Positions 25,069 to 32,249 of a stretch of 55,967 nt of DNA are shown here, piece after piece. The stretch is taken from positions 1 through 55,967 of the forward strand of contig JAQWOT010000096.1 in the NCBI GenBank assembly GCA_029245725.1, given 5' to 3'. The notes below the pieces were generated by a model. That model did not search any database. It was not told the origin of the DNA and worked only from the letters and a program-made list of their open reading frames with translations. A program made the position numbers and the translations under genes. Origin of the DNA: SAR324 cluster bacterium. GTDB lineage: Bacteria > SAR324 > NAC60-12. Each line of letters opens with the position of its first letter. Position 1 is the stretch's first letter.

Positions 25069-26352
25069 TTACTGATCTTGAAGAAATTCCAGCACCATTG
25101 CAGCGGTCCACGTGAACCGTCCCCCTCCACAAGCTTCACCAGTCTTGGGGTCGTAGTACTCAGCAAAACCGCTGGAACTGATCAATTTGAGAGAATCGTC
25201 CAAAATTTTCGTACTGGACTCCTCCAAATCGGCGGCCTCCAAACCATCGTTGATCATGTAGTTAATGATCAGCCAGACAGGCCCACGCCAGTAGCGTTTG
25301 GCATCAAACCTTGAATCTGCTGGATCGTGGCTAGGGATGCTGAAGCGGCATTCTTCGGAAATTTGCTCGATACGATGAGCAATCGCTTGGGCCCGAGTAA
25401 GGCGAATCGGGGCGAAGACCGCCAGGAGACCCCCAATCGAGGTACTCTCAATCAGTTGCCCTGTCGTTCGATCCTGACAGAGATACTGCCTGTGTGGATC
25501 ACTCCAAAGATTCTCCAAGGCCTCTAACCCTCGACGAGCCCAAGCATAGTTGCGCTGAGCGACATCGTCCATTTCCAGTTCTTCTGCGAGAGCAGCTAGA
25601 TCAAAGCAGGAACGAATCAAGATCGCATTAAAGCCGGGATCAACCACCCGGAAAGGCGAGGCATCATGCAGTTTGCTGTTGTCCCAGCCGAGTGAGCGAA
25701 AGTGTTCCACCAGCCAGAGGTAGCGGTCGTACTGTGCCTTGGTGGGGCGATGTGCTGGATTAGCGTGCTCAGTATCGCGGCGAACGTAGTCAGTGATACC
25801 TTCGGTTGGTACTCGCTCAAAAGCTTCGTCCCAGTCAATCGAGTTATCTCGTCCAGCTTCCCAAGGATGGATAATGGAAACAAGTCCTTCCCGCTGTGGG
25901 TCTCGATTTTCAAAAAACCAGGCATGCCAGTGATCAACTGCGTCGACCAGGTCTTCGATACGTTCTTCAATTTCTTCTGGGTCGGCACAGCGTTGGTACA
26001 AACGCCTCAGGACAAAACCGGCAACAGGCGGTTGGGTGATGCCACTGGTGGGAACTGAAAGGCCAGTAGACCAAACTTCTGGGCCTGGAAAATAGCCATC
26101 GTCCGGCTCGTGAAAAACAATGTGTGGAACCATGCCGTCTGACCACTGGTGTTCAAACAGTGTTTCGATTTCACGCCAGGCGCGATCTTCGTCCAGATAC
26201 GTCCAGCCGAGAGCTGTCAGGCAACTGTCCCAATTCCATTGGAAAGGATACAAGCCTTTGGTGGGGATCGTGTAGCGTCCTTCGCGGTCGTTCTCACTCA
26301 GGATCTCTGCTGCGAGTTCACGAAGTTCTGTAGGGTTCAAGGCCTCTTCCAT
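25069..26352 (-). CDS. GH63-like (MGH1-type) glycoside hydrolase
   Basis: A 427-residue (alpha/alpha)6-barrel hydrolase. It has FQWNWDSCLTALGW at residues 37-50, WEAGRDNSIDWDEAF with the probable general acid Asp169, YWRGPVWLIINY and EYYDPKTGEACGG with probable base Glu398. These match the group containing mannosylglycerate and glucosylglycerate hydrolases and glucosidase I. No signal peptide is present, so it is cytoplasmic and acts on an imported or internal glycoside. AAGGA lies five bases before the ATG. It is divergent from the P-loop kinase (141 bases) and coupled to the PIG-L deacetylase. Confidence 0.82.
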   Translation of the reverse strand: MEEALNPTELRELAAEILSENDREGRYTIPTKGLYPFQWNWDSCLTALGWTYLDEDRAWREIETLFEHQWSDGMVPHIVFHEPDDGYFPGPEVWSTGLSVPTSGITQPPVAGFVLRRLYQRCADPEEIEERIEDLVDAVDHWHAWFFENRDPQREGLVSIIHPWEAGRDNSIDWDEAFERVPTEGITDYVRRDTEHANPAHRPTKAQYDRYLWLVEHFRSLGWDNSKLHDASPFRVVDPGFNAILIRSCFDLAALAEELEMDDVAQRNYAWARRGLEALENLWSDPHRQYLCQDRTTGQLIESTSIGGLLAVFAPIRLTRAQAIAHRIEQISEECRFSIPSHDPADSRFDAKRYWRGPVWLIINYMINDGLEAADLEESSTKILDDSLKLISSSGFAEYYDPKTGEACGGGRFTWTAAMVLEFLQDQ

Positions 26353-26493
26353 TATTTCCTTTCAAGTGGAGGCAAGTAGCAATTGACGTCAATGATGATT
26401 TTTGTGATGGATTAACATCAATTTAGATTCCAAATTACTGGCAAATCCAGCTAAAGTTTCCATCTTTTTCTCAACAAATTCATCAAAAAGGCC

Positions 26494-27129
26494 ATGGCAC
26501 CCTCGATAGACCTGAAAGAATTACAGGAATTGATTCAGCAACGAAGCTCACAGGGACGGATCCTTGTTGCATTCGCAGGACCTCCCGGATCTGGAAAATC
26601 TACCATCGCTGGTGAACTAGAATCAGCCCTGAATCAGGAACAGCCTGAGCAGGCGATGATTTTGCCAATGGATGGATTCCATTATGATGATCTGTACCTG
26701 GTGCCAGCAGGTTTAAGGCCACGCAAAGGAGCTCCACAGACCTTTGATGTGTGGGGATTTTATCACATTTTACGACGTTTGCGTGAGAGGCAGGAAGAGT
26801 TCGTGGCAGTGCCGGTTTTTGATCGAGATTTGGAGATTGCCCGAGCTGGAGCTCGATTGATTCCTGCAAAAGTACCGGTGATCCTGGTAGAGGGTAATTA
26901 TCTACTACTTCAGCAGGAACCTTGGTCGCAGTTGAGGTCGCTGTTCGATGTGGCCGTTCTGCTCGAGGTGCCGGAAGCTGTGTTGGAGAAACGACTGACT
27001 GCACGCTGGCAGTATTATGAGTTGCCCTCCGAGGAAATTGCTGCGAAGGTGAATAAGAACGACCTACCGAACGGGCGTTACGTGATGGCTGAAAGTGGTG
27101 GAGAAGACTATCGCCTGAAGAGCGGATAA
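26494..27129 (+). CDS. P-loop kinase of the uridine/pantothenate-kinase-like (YggC) group
   Basis: A 211-residue small-molecule kinase. It shows Walker A GPPGSGKST at residues 29-37, LPMDGFHYDD (the DGFH motif shared by PRK, PanK and YggC-type kinases), PVFDRDLE and a lid-like segment LEKRLTARW. The shared motifs allow a sugar, glycerate or nucleoside substrate, and none can be picked. AAGG lies close before the ATG. It is divergent from the GH63-like hydrolase, so a role in phosphorylating a released product such as glycerate or a sugar is possible but unproven. Confidence 0.8.
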   Translation: MAPSIDLKELQELIQQRSSQGRILVAFAGPPGSGKSTIAGELESALNQEQPEQAMILPMDGFHYDDLYLVPAGLRPRKGAPQTFDVWGFYHILRRLRERQEEFVAVPVFDRDLEIARAGARLIPAKVPVILVEGNYLLLQQEPWSQLRSLFDVAVLLEVPEAVLEKRLTARWQYYELPSEEIAAKVNKNDLPNGRYVMAESGGEDYRLKSG

Positions 27130-27186
27130 ACGCTTCCCTCCTGATATTTTCCTCCTGAATTCCGTTTTTCGCAGACCCTCATCCGA

Positions 27187-28143
27187 TTGATCCTCTTGAT
27201 TGGAATGGTGATCAATTCGTCTGCTTCATTGAGTATCCTGTTGATTCTGATATACTATTGGACCGAGGCGCGCCCTGTCTACAAGGGCATTTTGCTGATG
27301 ATTCTGGCGAGTTTTGCCTTCAGCTGCATGGACACCATCGCCAAGATGATGAGCGCTCACTATGATCCCTTTCAGGTAGTCTGGGCCCGTTATTGTAGTC
27401 AGAGTTTTTGGTCCCTGGTAGTCCTTGCGCCCTTCATAACAAGCTTGCTGAAAACCAGGTATCTCAAGCTACAGATTCTGAGATCGGGGCTGTTGTTTGG
27501 TGCAACGTTAGCCTTTTTCTCAGCGCTACCCTATCTGAAGTTGGCTGAACTGTTTGCCATCTTTGAGGTAGCTCCGCTGCTGATCACCTGCCTCTCCTTT
27601 CTGATTCTCAAGGAAAAAGTCAGCTGGCCGCGTTGGGTGGGAGTCACCATCGGTCTGCTAGGAGCATTGATCATCATTCGCCCTGGTACGGAGGTCTTTA
27701 CTCCCTACGCACTGCTACCGATCGTGGCGGCGGGCTGTTTTGCTGGCTACTCGATTATGACACGTTTTCTGGGATCTGAAGAGTCACCCTGGACGAATTT
27801 TCTCTACACTGCCCTGATCGGAACAGTGATCGCTTCGATATTGGTAATTCCAAAGTGGCAACCGATTGTGCTGGAGGATCTACCGATTCTGTCAAGTTTT
27901 GGGATCATTGGGGGAATCGGGCACCTGATGCTGATCTTTGCCCTGCGGTACACCCAAGCTTCAATCTTGGCACCCTTCTCCTACTTTGGCTTGTTGTACA
28001 GCAGTTTCTGGGGATTTTTTATCTTTGATGAGCTACCAGACATCTTCACTTACCTTGGAGCCCTTGTGATCGTCGCTTCGGGCATTTTTGTCTGGTATCG
28101 AGAGAATAGCAAAACCGTGGTTGCGGTGATGCGGGAAGGCTAG
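27187..28143 (+). CDS. EamA/DMT family transporter (second)
   Basis: A 318-residue membrane protein with two EamA repeats. The first contains GILLMILASFAFSCMDTIAK and the second LLPIVAAGCFAGYSIMTRF, about ten hydrophobic segments in all. The first 25 residues before TEARPVYKG are not typical, so the true start may be the ATG at 27205 or later; I keep the longest frame with that caution. It follows the kinase by 57 bases on the same strand. Its TAG stop is formed by the same CTAG tetranucleotide that encodes the stop of the convergent APH-fold kinase gene. The substrate is unknown. Confidence 0.82.
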   Translation: MILLIGMVINSSASLSILLILIYYWTEARPVYKGILLMILASFAFSCMDTIAKMMSAHYDPFQVVWARYCSQSFWSLVVLAPFITSLLKTRYLKLQILRSGLLFGATLAFFSALPYLKLAELFAIFEVAPLLITCLSFLILKEKVSWPRWVGVTIGLLGALIIIRPGTEVFTPYALLPIVAAGCFAGYSIMTRFLGSEESPWTNFLYTALIGTVIASILVIPKWQPIVLEDLPILSSFGIIGGIGHLMLIFALRYTQASILAPFSYFGLLYSSFWGFFIFDELPDIFTYLGALVIVASGIFVWYRENSKTVVAVMREG

Positions 28144-29123
28144 GTTCTCGAGAGAAAATCATCGGCGAGTGCCAAGGTTCCAGCTGTATAAGTTTCAATC
28201 ACATCCTGTGCTGCTGGAGTCTCAGCGTGACTACCAATCCAGGCGGTAAGTAACAACCTGCGAAGCAGCACAAAAGTGGGAAACATCTTCGCATCCTCCT
28301 CACTGAGTGGAGCAACGCTTCGGTAGCCTCGAATCCAAGAATCTTCCAATTCAGCAACGATGGGTTCATGTTCGAAGAAACTAACGGCAGCCGCGAAATC
28401 ATAGACAAACCAGCCAAAACCGCAGTCATCAAAATCAATGATCCCCAAACGGTCTCCTTCCACGAGAAGATTGGCGAGTCGCAGGTCGGCGTGGATCAGT
28501 CCAAATCGGTCTGCACCCTCTCCAAATTCATTAAGTTGGCGTTTCAATTCTAGGCAGGTTCTTTCCAACAACTGTTCCCCATCCTTTGTCAATTTGGGTG
28601 CATCTCGCCAGTCTCCCCAGTGAGGCTTCGGCCCCACTGTAGTGTCAAAATTCCAGATCTTGCGGACAAAGGAAGATGGTTGCTTCCAAGTTCGAACCTG
28701 TTGGTGTAGTCGGGCGCTGATGGCCCCTAGTCGCTCAAAGCCACTGTTCAGGTTTTCCGTTGGAGAAGGCTCAACTCCGGTCATAAATGCGAAAGCCGTT
28801 ACAAAACGTTGCTCTCCCTGCATTTCGAAGCTGGTCAGATGTCTGCCACCTTTGACTATAAGGGGTTCTGGGGTTTCGACAATCCCCTCTTCACGCAAGG
28901 CTACGATCCAATCCAGCTCGGACTCGATCTCTTGTTGGGTATGGTAGCCCGGTCGATGAACTCGGAGCACGATCTGTCGTCCGCTATCGGGCTCTTCTGC
29001 ACGAAATGTTGCATTCTCAGAGATGGTTAGCAATTCGACATTGGTTTGGGGGTCAAGCCCCCATTTGTCAAGTAAACCAATTACTCCTTGCCGTAGTGTT
29101 TCGATCAATTGATCGTCATACAT
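28140..29123 (-). CDS. APH-fold phosphotransferase (homoserine kinase II / choline kinase-like)
   Basis: A 327-residue kinase-fold protein. The catalytic loop is LIHADLRLANLLV and the metal-binding motif is IIDFDDCGFGWFVYDFA. A weak nucleotide-binding lobe precedes it with VLRVHRP as the lysine/arginine strand. Proteins of this type phosphorylate homoserine, choline, fructosamine or sugar alcohols. I see nothing that supports antibiotic resistance. The frame also opens at a GTG at 29141, and neither start has a strong ribosome-binding site. It lies 57 bases after the ADP-ribosylglycohydrolase gene in the same direction, probably in one unit. Confidence 0.8.
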   Translation of the reverse strand: MYDDQLIETLRQGVIGLLDKWGLDPQTNVELLTISENATFRAEEPDSGRQIVLRVHRPGYHTQQEIESELDWIVALREEGIVETPEPLIVKGGRHLTSFEMQGEQRFVTAFAFMTGVEPSPTENLNSGFERLGAISARLHQQVRTWKQPSSFVRKIWNFDTTVGPKPHWGDWRDAPKLTKDGEQLLERTCLELKRQLNEFGEGADRFGLIHADLRLANLLVEGDRLGIIDFDDCGFGWFVYDFAAAVSFFEHEPIVAELEDSWIRGYRSVAPLSEEDAKMFPTFVLLRRLLLTAWIGSHAETPAAQDVIETYTAGTLALADDFLSRT

Positions 29124-29180
29124 CTCTATCACTACAAACACTTTGCATGAAAAAATAGATCAGAGCGAAAGGATTCTGGG

Positions 29181-30242
29181 TCAGTTGACAGATTCAATGA
29201 AATACTCGATTTCTTCAAGAATCGTGGTACGGTCGTAAAGTTGTTCGATCCATCGGCTTGGGAAAACGCTTGTCCCCCCTGCTGCTCCCAGAAGCGCTCC
29301 AAGGATGGCACCACGATGACAGTTATCACCACCGGCTTCCGTATTGGCAATCAAGGCCTTCTCAGCATCAGTCTCATACTTGGCCAGCAGATAAAGTAGA
29401 GAAGGAACAGAGTGCTCGATGTAGCATGCAGGACTGAAAATTGGGCCGATGACTTCCTGGTCCTGCCAGTCTTTACGATCTGCTTCTTCGAGCAATTTGG
29501 ATAGGCGAAGTCCCAGTGGTTGAGTGGCTTCAAGCGTCTGCTCCCTAAGATTGGTGGAGTGCTCTTGCTGAAGCAATTTGTGTAACAGCTCCATGACGGG
29601 TTCTGCGTAGTGTTCCAGCTTTGGAGATCGATGAGTCAGTCGTAACTGAGTGCGAATTGTCAACCAATCTCCCATCGATTTGACAAGAACCGGAGGAAGC
29701 AGAACGAGGCCTCCAACCGATGCTGTGTTGTGATCCTCTGCGCCAGCACAGTTCTCAGCGGGCTTACCCTTGGCCCAGTTGGCAAAGAAATCTCGATGGA
29801 AAGACTCAGCATAGCTGTCTTGATGAGAGTCTGTAGTAGTCATGAAATCAATGTAGGGCTCCAAAAATCTATCTGTTGAGTAATCCGGAATAGCACTCCG
29901 CAATAAGACCCGCAGACACTGAAGGTTCAGGGTGTTTTCCCCAGCTCGCAGTGCATGGTGGTAGTGGAGCTTGGGTCTGGCCCAGAACTCCTTGCGCCCT
30001 TTGAGGATCACATCGCCCACGATGCTACCGTGCTGTTTTCCACGCCCATGACCTCCTGTATTGGAGAGGTGCAGCAGAGAATCTGGATGAAATTCCTTGG
30101 GGGTCTCCATATTGCGGATCGGACCGTAGTCCTGCAGAAGGGCTTTGGTATTGTAGTACCAATGAACAGGCATTGCGAGGGCATCTCCGATGAACATACC
30201 GAGGAGCATTCCGCGAATTTTCTCTGGTTGGTAAGGGCTCAT
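29181..30242 (-). CDS. ADP-ribosylglycohydrolase family protein with altered metal motifs
   Basis: A 353-residue all-helical ARH/DraG-fold protein. The start motif GMFIGDALAMPVHWYY (residues 15-30) is clear. The first metal motif, usually TDD, reads TDSHQDS at 137-143. The second, usually GGDTDT, reads GGDNCHRG at 304-311, so the second aspartate and the threonine are replaced by Cys308 and His309. The fold is not in doubt, but di-magnesium ADP-ribose chemistry may be modified or lost. It precedes the APH-fold kinase gene and is divergent from the importer at 30460. Removal of ADP-ribose from protein is only one option; related proteins include lens J1-crystallins and hydrolases of other N-glycosides. 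Confidence 0.82.
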   Translation of the reverse strand: MSPYQPEKIRGMLLGMFIGDALAMPVHWYYNTKALLQDYGPIRNMETPKEFHPDSLLHLSNTGGHGRGKQHGSIVGDVILKGRKEFWARPKLHYHHALRAGENTLNLQCLRVLLRSAIPDYSTDRFLEPYIDFMTTTDSHQDSYAESFHRDFFANWAKGKPAENCAGAEDHNTASVGGLVLLPPVLVKSMGDWLTIRTQLRLTHRSPKLEHYAEPVMELLHKLLQQEHSTNLREQTLEATQPLGLRLSKLLEEADRKDWQDQEVIGPIFSPACYIEHSVPSLLYLLAKYETDAEKALIANTEAGGDNCHRGAILGALLGAAGGTSVFPSRWIEQLYDRTTILEEIEYFIESVN

Positions 30243-30287
30243 AAAATGTGTGTGAATTCTAATTGATAGGTATGGAGTTAAATTTGT

Positions 30288-30301
30288 GAATCAGCTGATT
30301 C
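30288..30301. promoter_or_regulatory. Perfect 14-base palindrome upstream of the amidase-importer operon
   Basis: GAATCAGCTGATTC is its own reverse complement over all 14 bases. It lies in the 217-base divergent region between the ADP-ribosylglycohydrolase (start 30242) and the permease (start 30460). A dimeric regulator controlling one or both directions is the simplest reading. Confidence 0.42.
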
Positions 30302-30321
30302 TGATTTCTTGAAAGATATAT

Positions 30322-30363
30322 CTTGGAATCCAACGAAAGGATTCCCAAGACTTTTTCATTTTT
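30322..30363 (+). terminator. Attenuator-like hairpin and T-run in the importer leader
   Basis: CTTGGAATCC (30322-30331) pairs with GGATTCCCAAG (30339-30349), giving ten pairs with one bulged base and a seven-base loop. It is followed by ACTTTTTCATTTTT. On the plus strand this is a normal intrinsic-terminator layout, yet no plus-strand gene ends upstream. It would therefore act within the leader of the 30460 operon, about 100 bases before the first ATG. The stem could also mark the end of an unrecognised small transcript. Confidence 0.48.
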
Positions 30364-30459
30364 AATTTGTTGGAGAGGAAATATTTCTCTTACAAATCCT
30401 GCATACTACGATTGAAGTAACACTATTTTAGTGAGTGTTTTGGTAAGCTGGAGAAAAAA

Positions 30460-31311
30460 ATGCTGATTGTGTTTAGCCAACTTTTCAATCGGCCTAGTGC
30501 TGTCTTCGGGATCGCTGTGATCCTGTTGATGCTGTTCGCGGCGGTCTTTGCGCCCTGGCTGATGCCGCACGATCCCTTTGAACAAAGTTTTGATGGATTG
30601 ACACTCATGGGGGAACCCCTTCCCCCGGGTGGTGAATTCCCATTGGGCACGGATCTACTTGGACGAGACTTGGCCTCACGACTGATTTTAGGCACTAGAA
30701 CCTCACTCATCATTGGTGTGTTGGCCAATGGGATTGCCGTATTGATGGGCGCCTTTGTCGGGATTCTGGCAGGCTATTTTGGGGGTTGGTTGGGAATGGT
30801 CCTGATGCGCTTCACCGATCTGATGATGGCCTTTCCCGCTTTACTGCTGGCCATCGTTCTTGCTGCTATCTTCAAGCCAAGTCTGTTGATTGTGGTCTTG
30901 GTGATCGCAATGGTAAATTGGGTCCAGATGGCCCGGGTGGTTTACACGGAAGCTCGTTCCCTTGCAGAGCGAGAATTTATTCAGGTACAGAAAGCGATTG
31001 GTTCGAGTCCATTTCGGATCCTCTTTCATCACTTACTCCCACATTTGCTTTCATCGATCATTGTATTTGGCACGCTTGGAATCTCAACAACAGTCTTGTT
31101 GGAAGCAACCCTCAGCTTTCTAGGTGTTGGAGTTCAGCCACCCACTCCATCGTGGGGAAACATCATCTTTGAGAATCAAACCTATTTCAACACAGCACCC
31201 TGGTTGGTCTTTTTTCCAGGAGTAGCCATCCTCCTGTTGGCCCTGGCCTTCAATCTGGTGGGGGATGCTCTGCGGGATATTCTAGATCCTACCTTGAAGG
31301 GCCGTCACTGA
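30460..31311 (+). CDS. Peptide/nickel-type ABC transporter permease, DppC-like
   Basis: A 283-residue permease. The N-terminal periplasmic segment FAPWLMPHDPFEQ and FPLGTDLLGRDLASRLILGTRTSL are typical of DppC/OppC, followed by the coupling loop near EFIQVQKAIGSSPFRILFHHLLPH and the signature GVGVQPPTPSWG. CTGGAG lies about seven to ten bases before the ATG. It is the first gene of the operon, whereas DppC normally follows DppB, so the order is reversed. It overlaps the DppB-like gene by one base (TGATG). Confidence 0.9.
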   Translation: MLIVFSQLFNRPSAVFGIAVILLMLFAAVFAPWLMPHDPFEQSFDGLTLMGEPLPPGGEFPLGTDLLGRDLASRLILGTRTSLIIGVLANGIAVLMGAFVGILAGYFGGWLGMVLMRFTDLMMAFPALLLAIVLAAIFKPSLLIVVLVIAMVNWVQMARVVYTEARSLAEREFIQVQKAIGSSPFRILFHHLLPHLLSSIIVFGTLGISTTVLLEATLSFLGVGVQPPTPSWGNIIFENQTYFNTAPWLVFFPGVAILLLALAFNLVGDALRDILDPTLKGRH

Positions 31312-32231
31312 TGCGAAACTATGTACTCCGTCGGCTGTTGCAGAGTGGCCTAATTCTGCTGGGAATCTCATTGGTCACCTTCATTCTGCTCTACCTAATT
31401 CCAGCTGATCCAGCACGACAGATTGCTGGCAGAAGTGCCACTGCCGAAACCGTTGCGAACATTCGAGCCCAACTGGGATTAGATGATCCAGTCATGATTC
31501 AGTACTTCAACTATCTTGGGAATTTGGTTCAGGGTGACATGGGGCGCAGTTACTTGCAGAAAGTGGAAGTCAGTGTACTGATTGCCGGTCGCTTACCAGC
31601 GAGCCTGCTACTGATGGTTTCTGCAATTGTGACTGAGTTGATCCTTGGATTGACCATTGGAATTGTTGCTGCCTTACGACGCAATAAGTTTGAAGATCAA
31701 GCACTGATGATCTTCAGTTTTGTTTCAATCTCAGCACCTCAGTTCGTGATTGGAATTCTTTTGTTATATTTCTTTTCTATTCAGTTGCAGTGGTTGCCGA
31801 TTGGAGGCTATGGAACCTTTGCACACCTGATTCTTCCATCTCTCACCCTAGGCCTGCTGGGCGCTGGGTGGTACTCGCGCATGATGCGCTCTTCTATGAT
31901 TGATGTCCTACATCAAGACTTTGTACGAACGGCCCGAGCAAAGGGAATTGCTCAGAGCCAAGTCATTGTGCGACATGTAATTCCCAACGCAATCTTGCCA
32001 ATCATTGCCATGGTTGGTATAGACATTGGTCTATTCATGTCAGGGATTGTTGTTGTGGAGAGTGTGTTTGGCTGGCCAGGTATAGGGCAACTTGCATGGC
32101 AGGCCATCCAGCGAATTGACATCCCAGTCATCATGGGAGTCACGATTGTTTCCGCCACAGCAATTGTGCTGGGTAATTTGTTGGCTGACTTGATCGCACC
32201 GTGGATCGATCCACGAATCAAGATCAAGTAA
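31311..32231 (+). CDS. Peptide/nickel-type ABC transporter permease, DppB-like
   Basis: A 306-residue permease. It begins MRNYVLRRLLQSGLILLGISLVTF and has LIPADPARQIAG, PIGGYGTFAHLILPSLTLG and the coupling region DFVRTARAKGIAQSQVIVRHVIPNA. It ends in the usual LADLIAPWIDPRIK tail. Length and motifs match DppB/OppB. Translation is coupled to the DppC-like gene by a one-base overlap, and the binding-protein gene follows 18 bases later. The pair forms the channel for a peptide-like, opine or amide substrate. Confidence 0.92.
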   Translation: MRNYVLRRLLQSGLILLGISLVTFILLYLIPADPARQIAGRSATAETVANIRAQLGLDDPVMIQYFNYLGNLVQGDMGRSYLQKVEVSVLIAGRLPASLLLMVSAIVTELILGLTIGIVAALRRNKFEDQALMIFSFVSISAPQFVIGILLLYFFSIQLQWLPIGGYGTFAHLILPSLTLGLLGAGWYSRMMRSSMIDVLHQDFVRTARAKGIAQSQVIVRHVIPNAILPIIAMVGIDIGLFMSGIVVVESVFGWPGIGQLAWQAIQRIDIPVIMGVTIVSATAIVLGNLLADLIAPWIDPRIKIK

Positions 32232-32249
32232 CCCCATTCAAGGATAAAT

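Noticed and set aside
25068-25166. N-terminal extension of the PIG-L deacetylase frame
   Set aside because: Runs into the hydrolase gene in another frame. The ATG one base after the hydrolase stop starts directly at the conserved first strand.
28140-29123. Aminoglycoside phosphotransferase resistance gene
   Set aside because: The APH fold is shared by many metabolic kinases, and the context is metabolic. Nothing indicates antibiotic resistance.
30322-30349. Guanidine-II (mini-ykkC) riboswitch, suggested by an ACGA in the loop
   Set aside because: That motif needs two small hairpins each closed directly around ACGR. Only one loop has ACGA, and it is within a seven-base loop.
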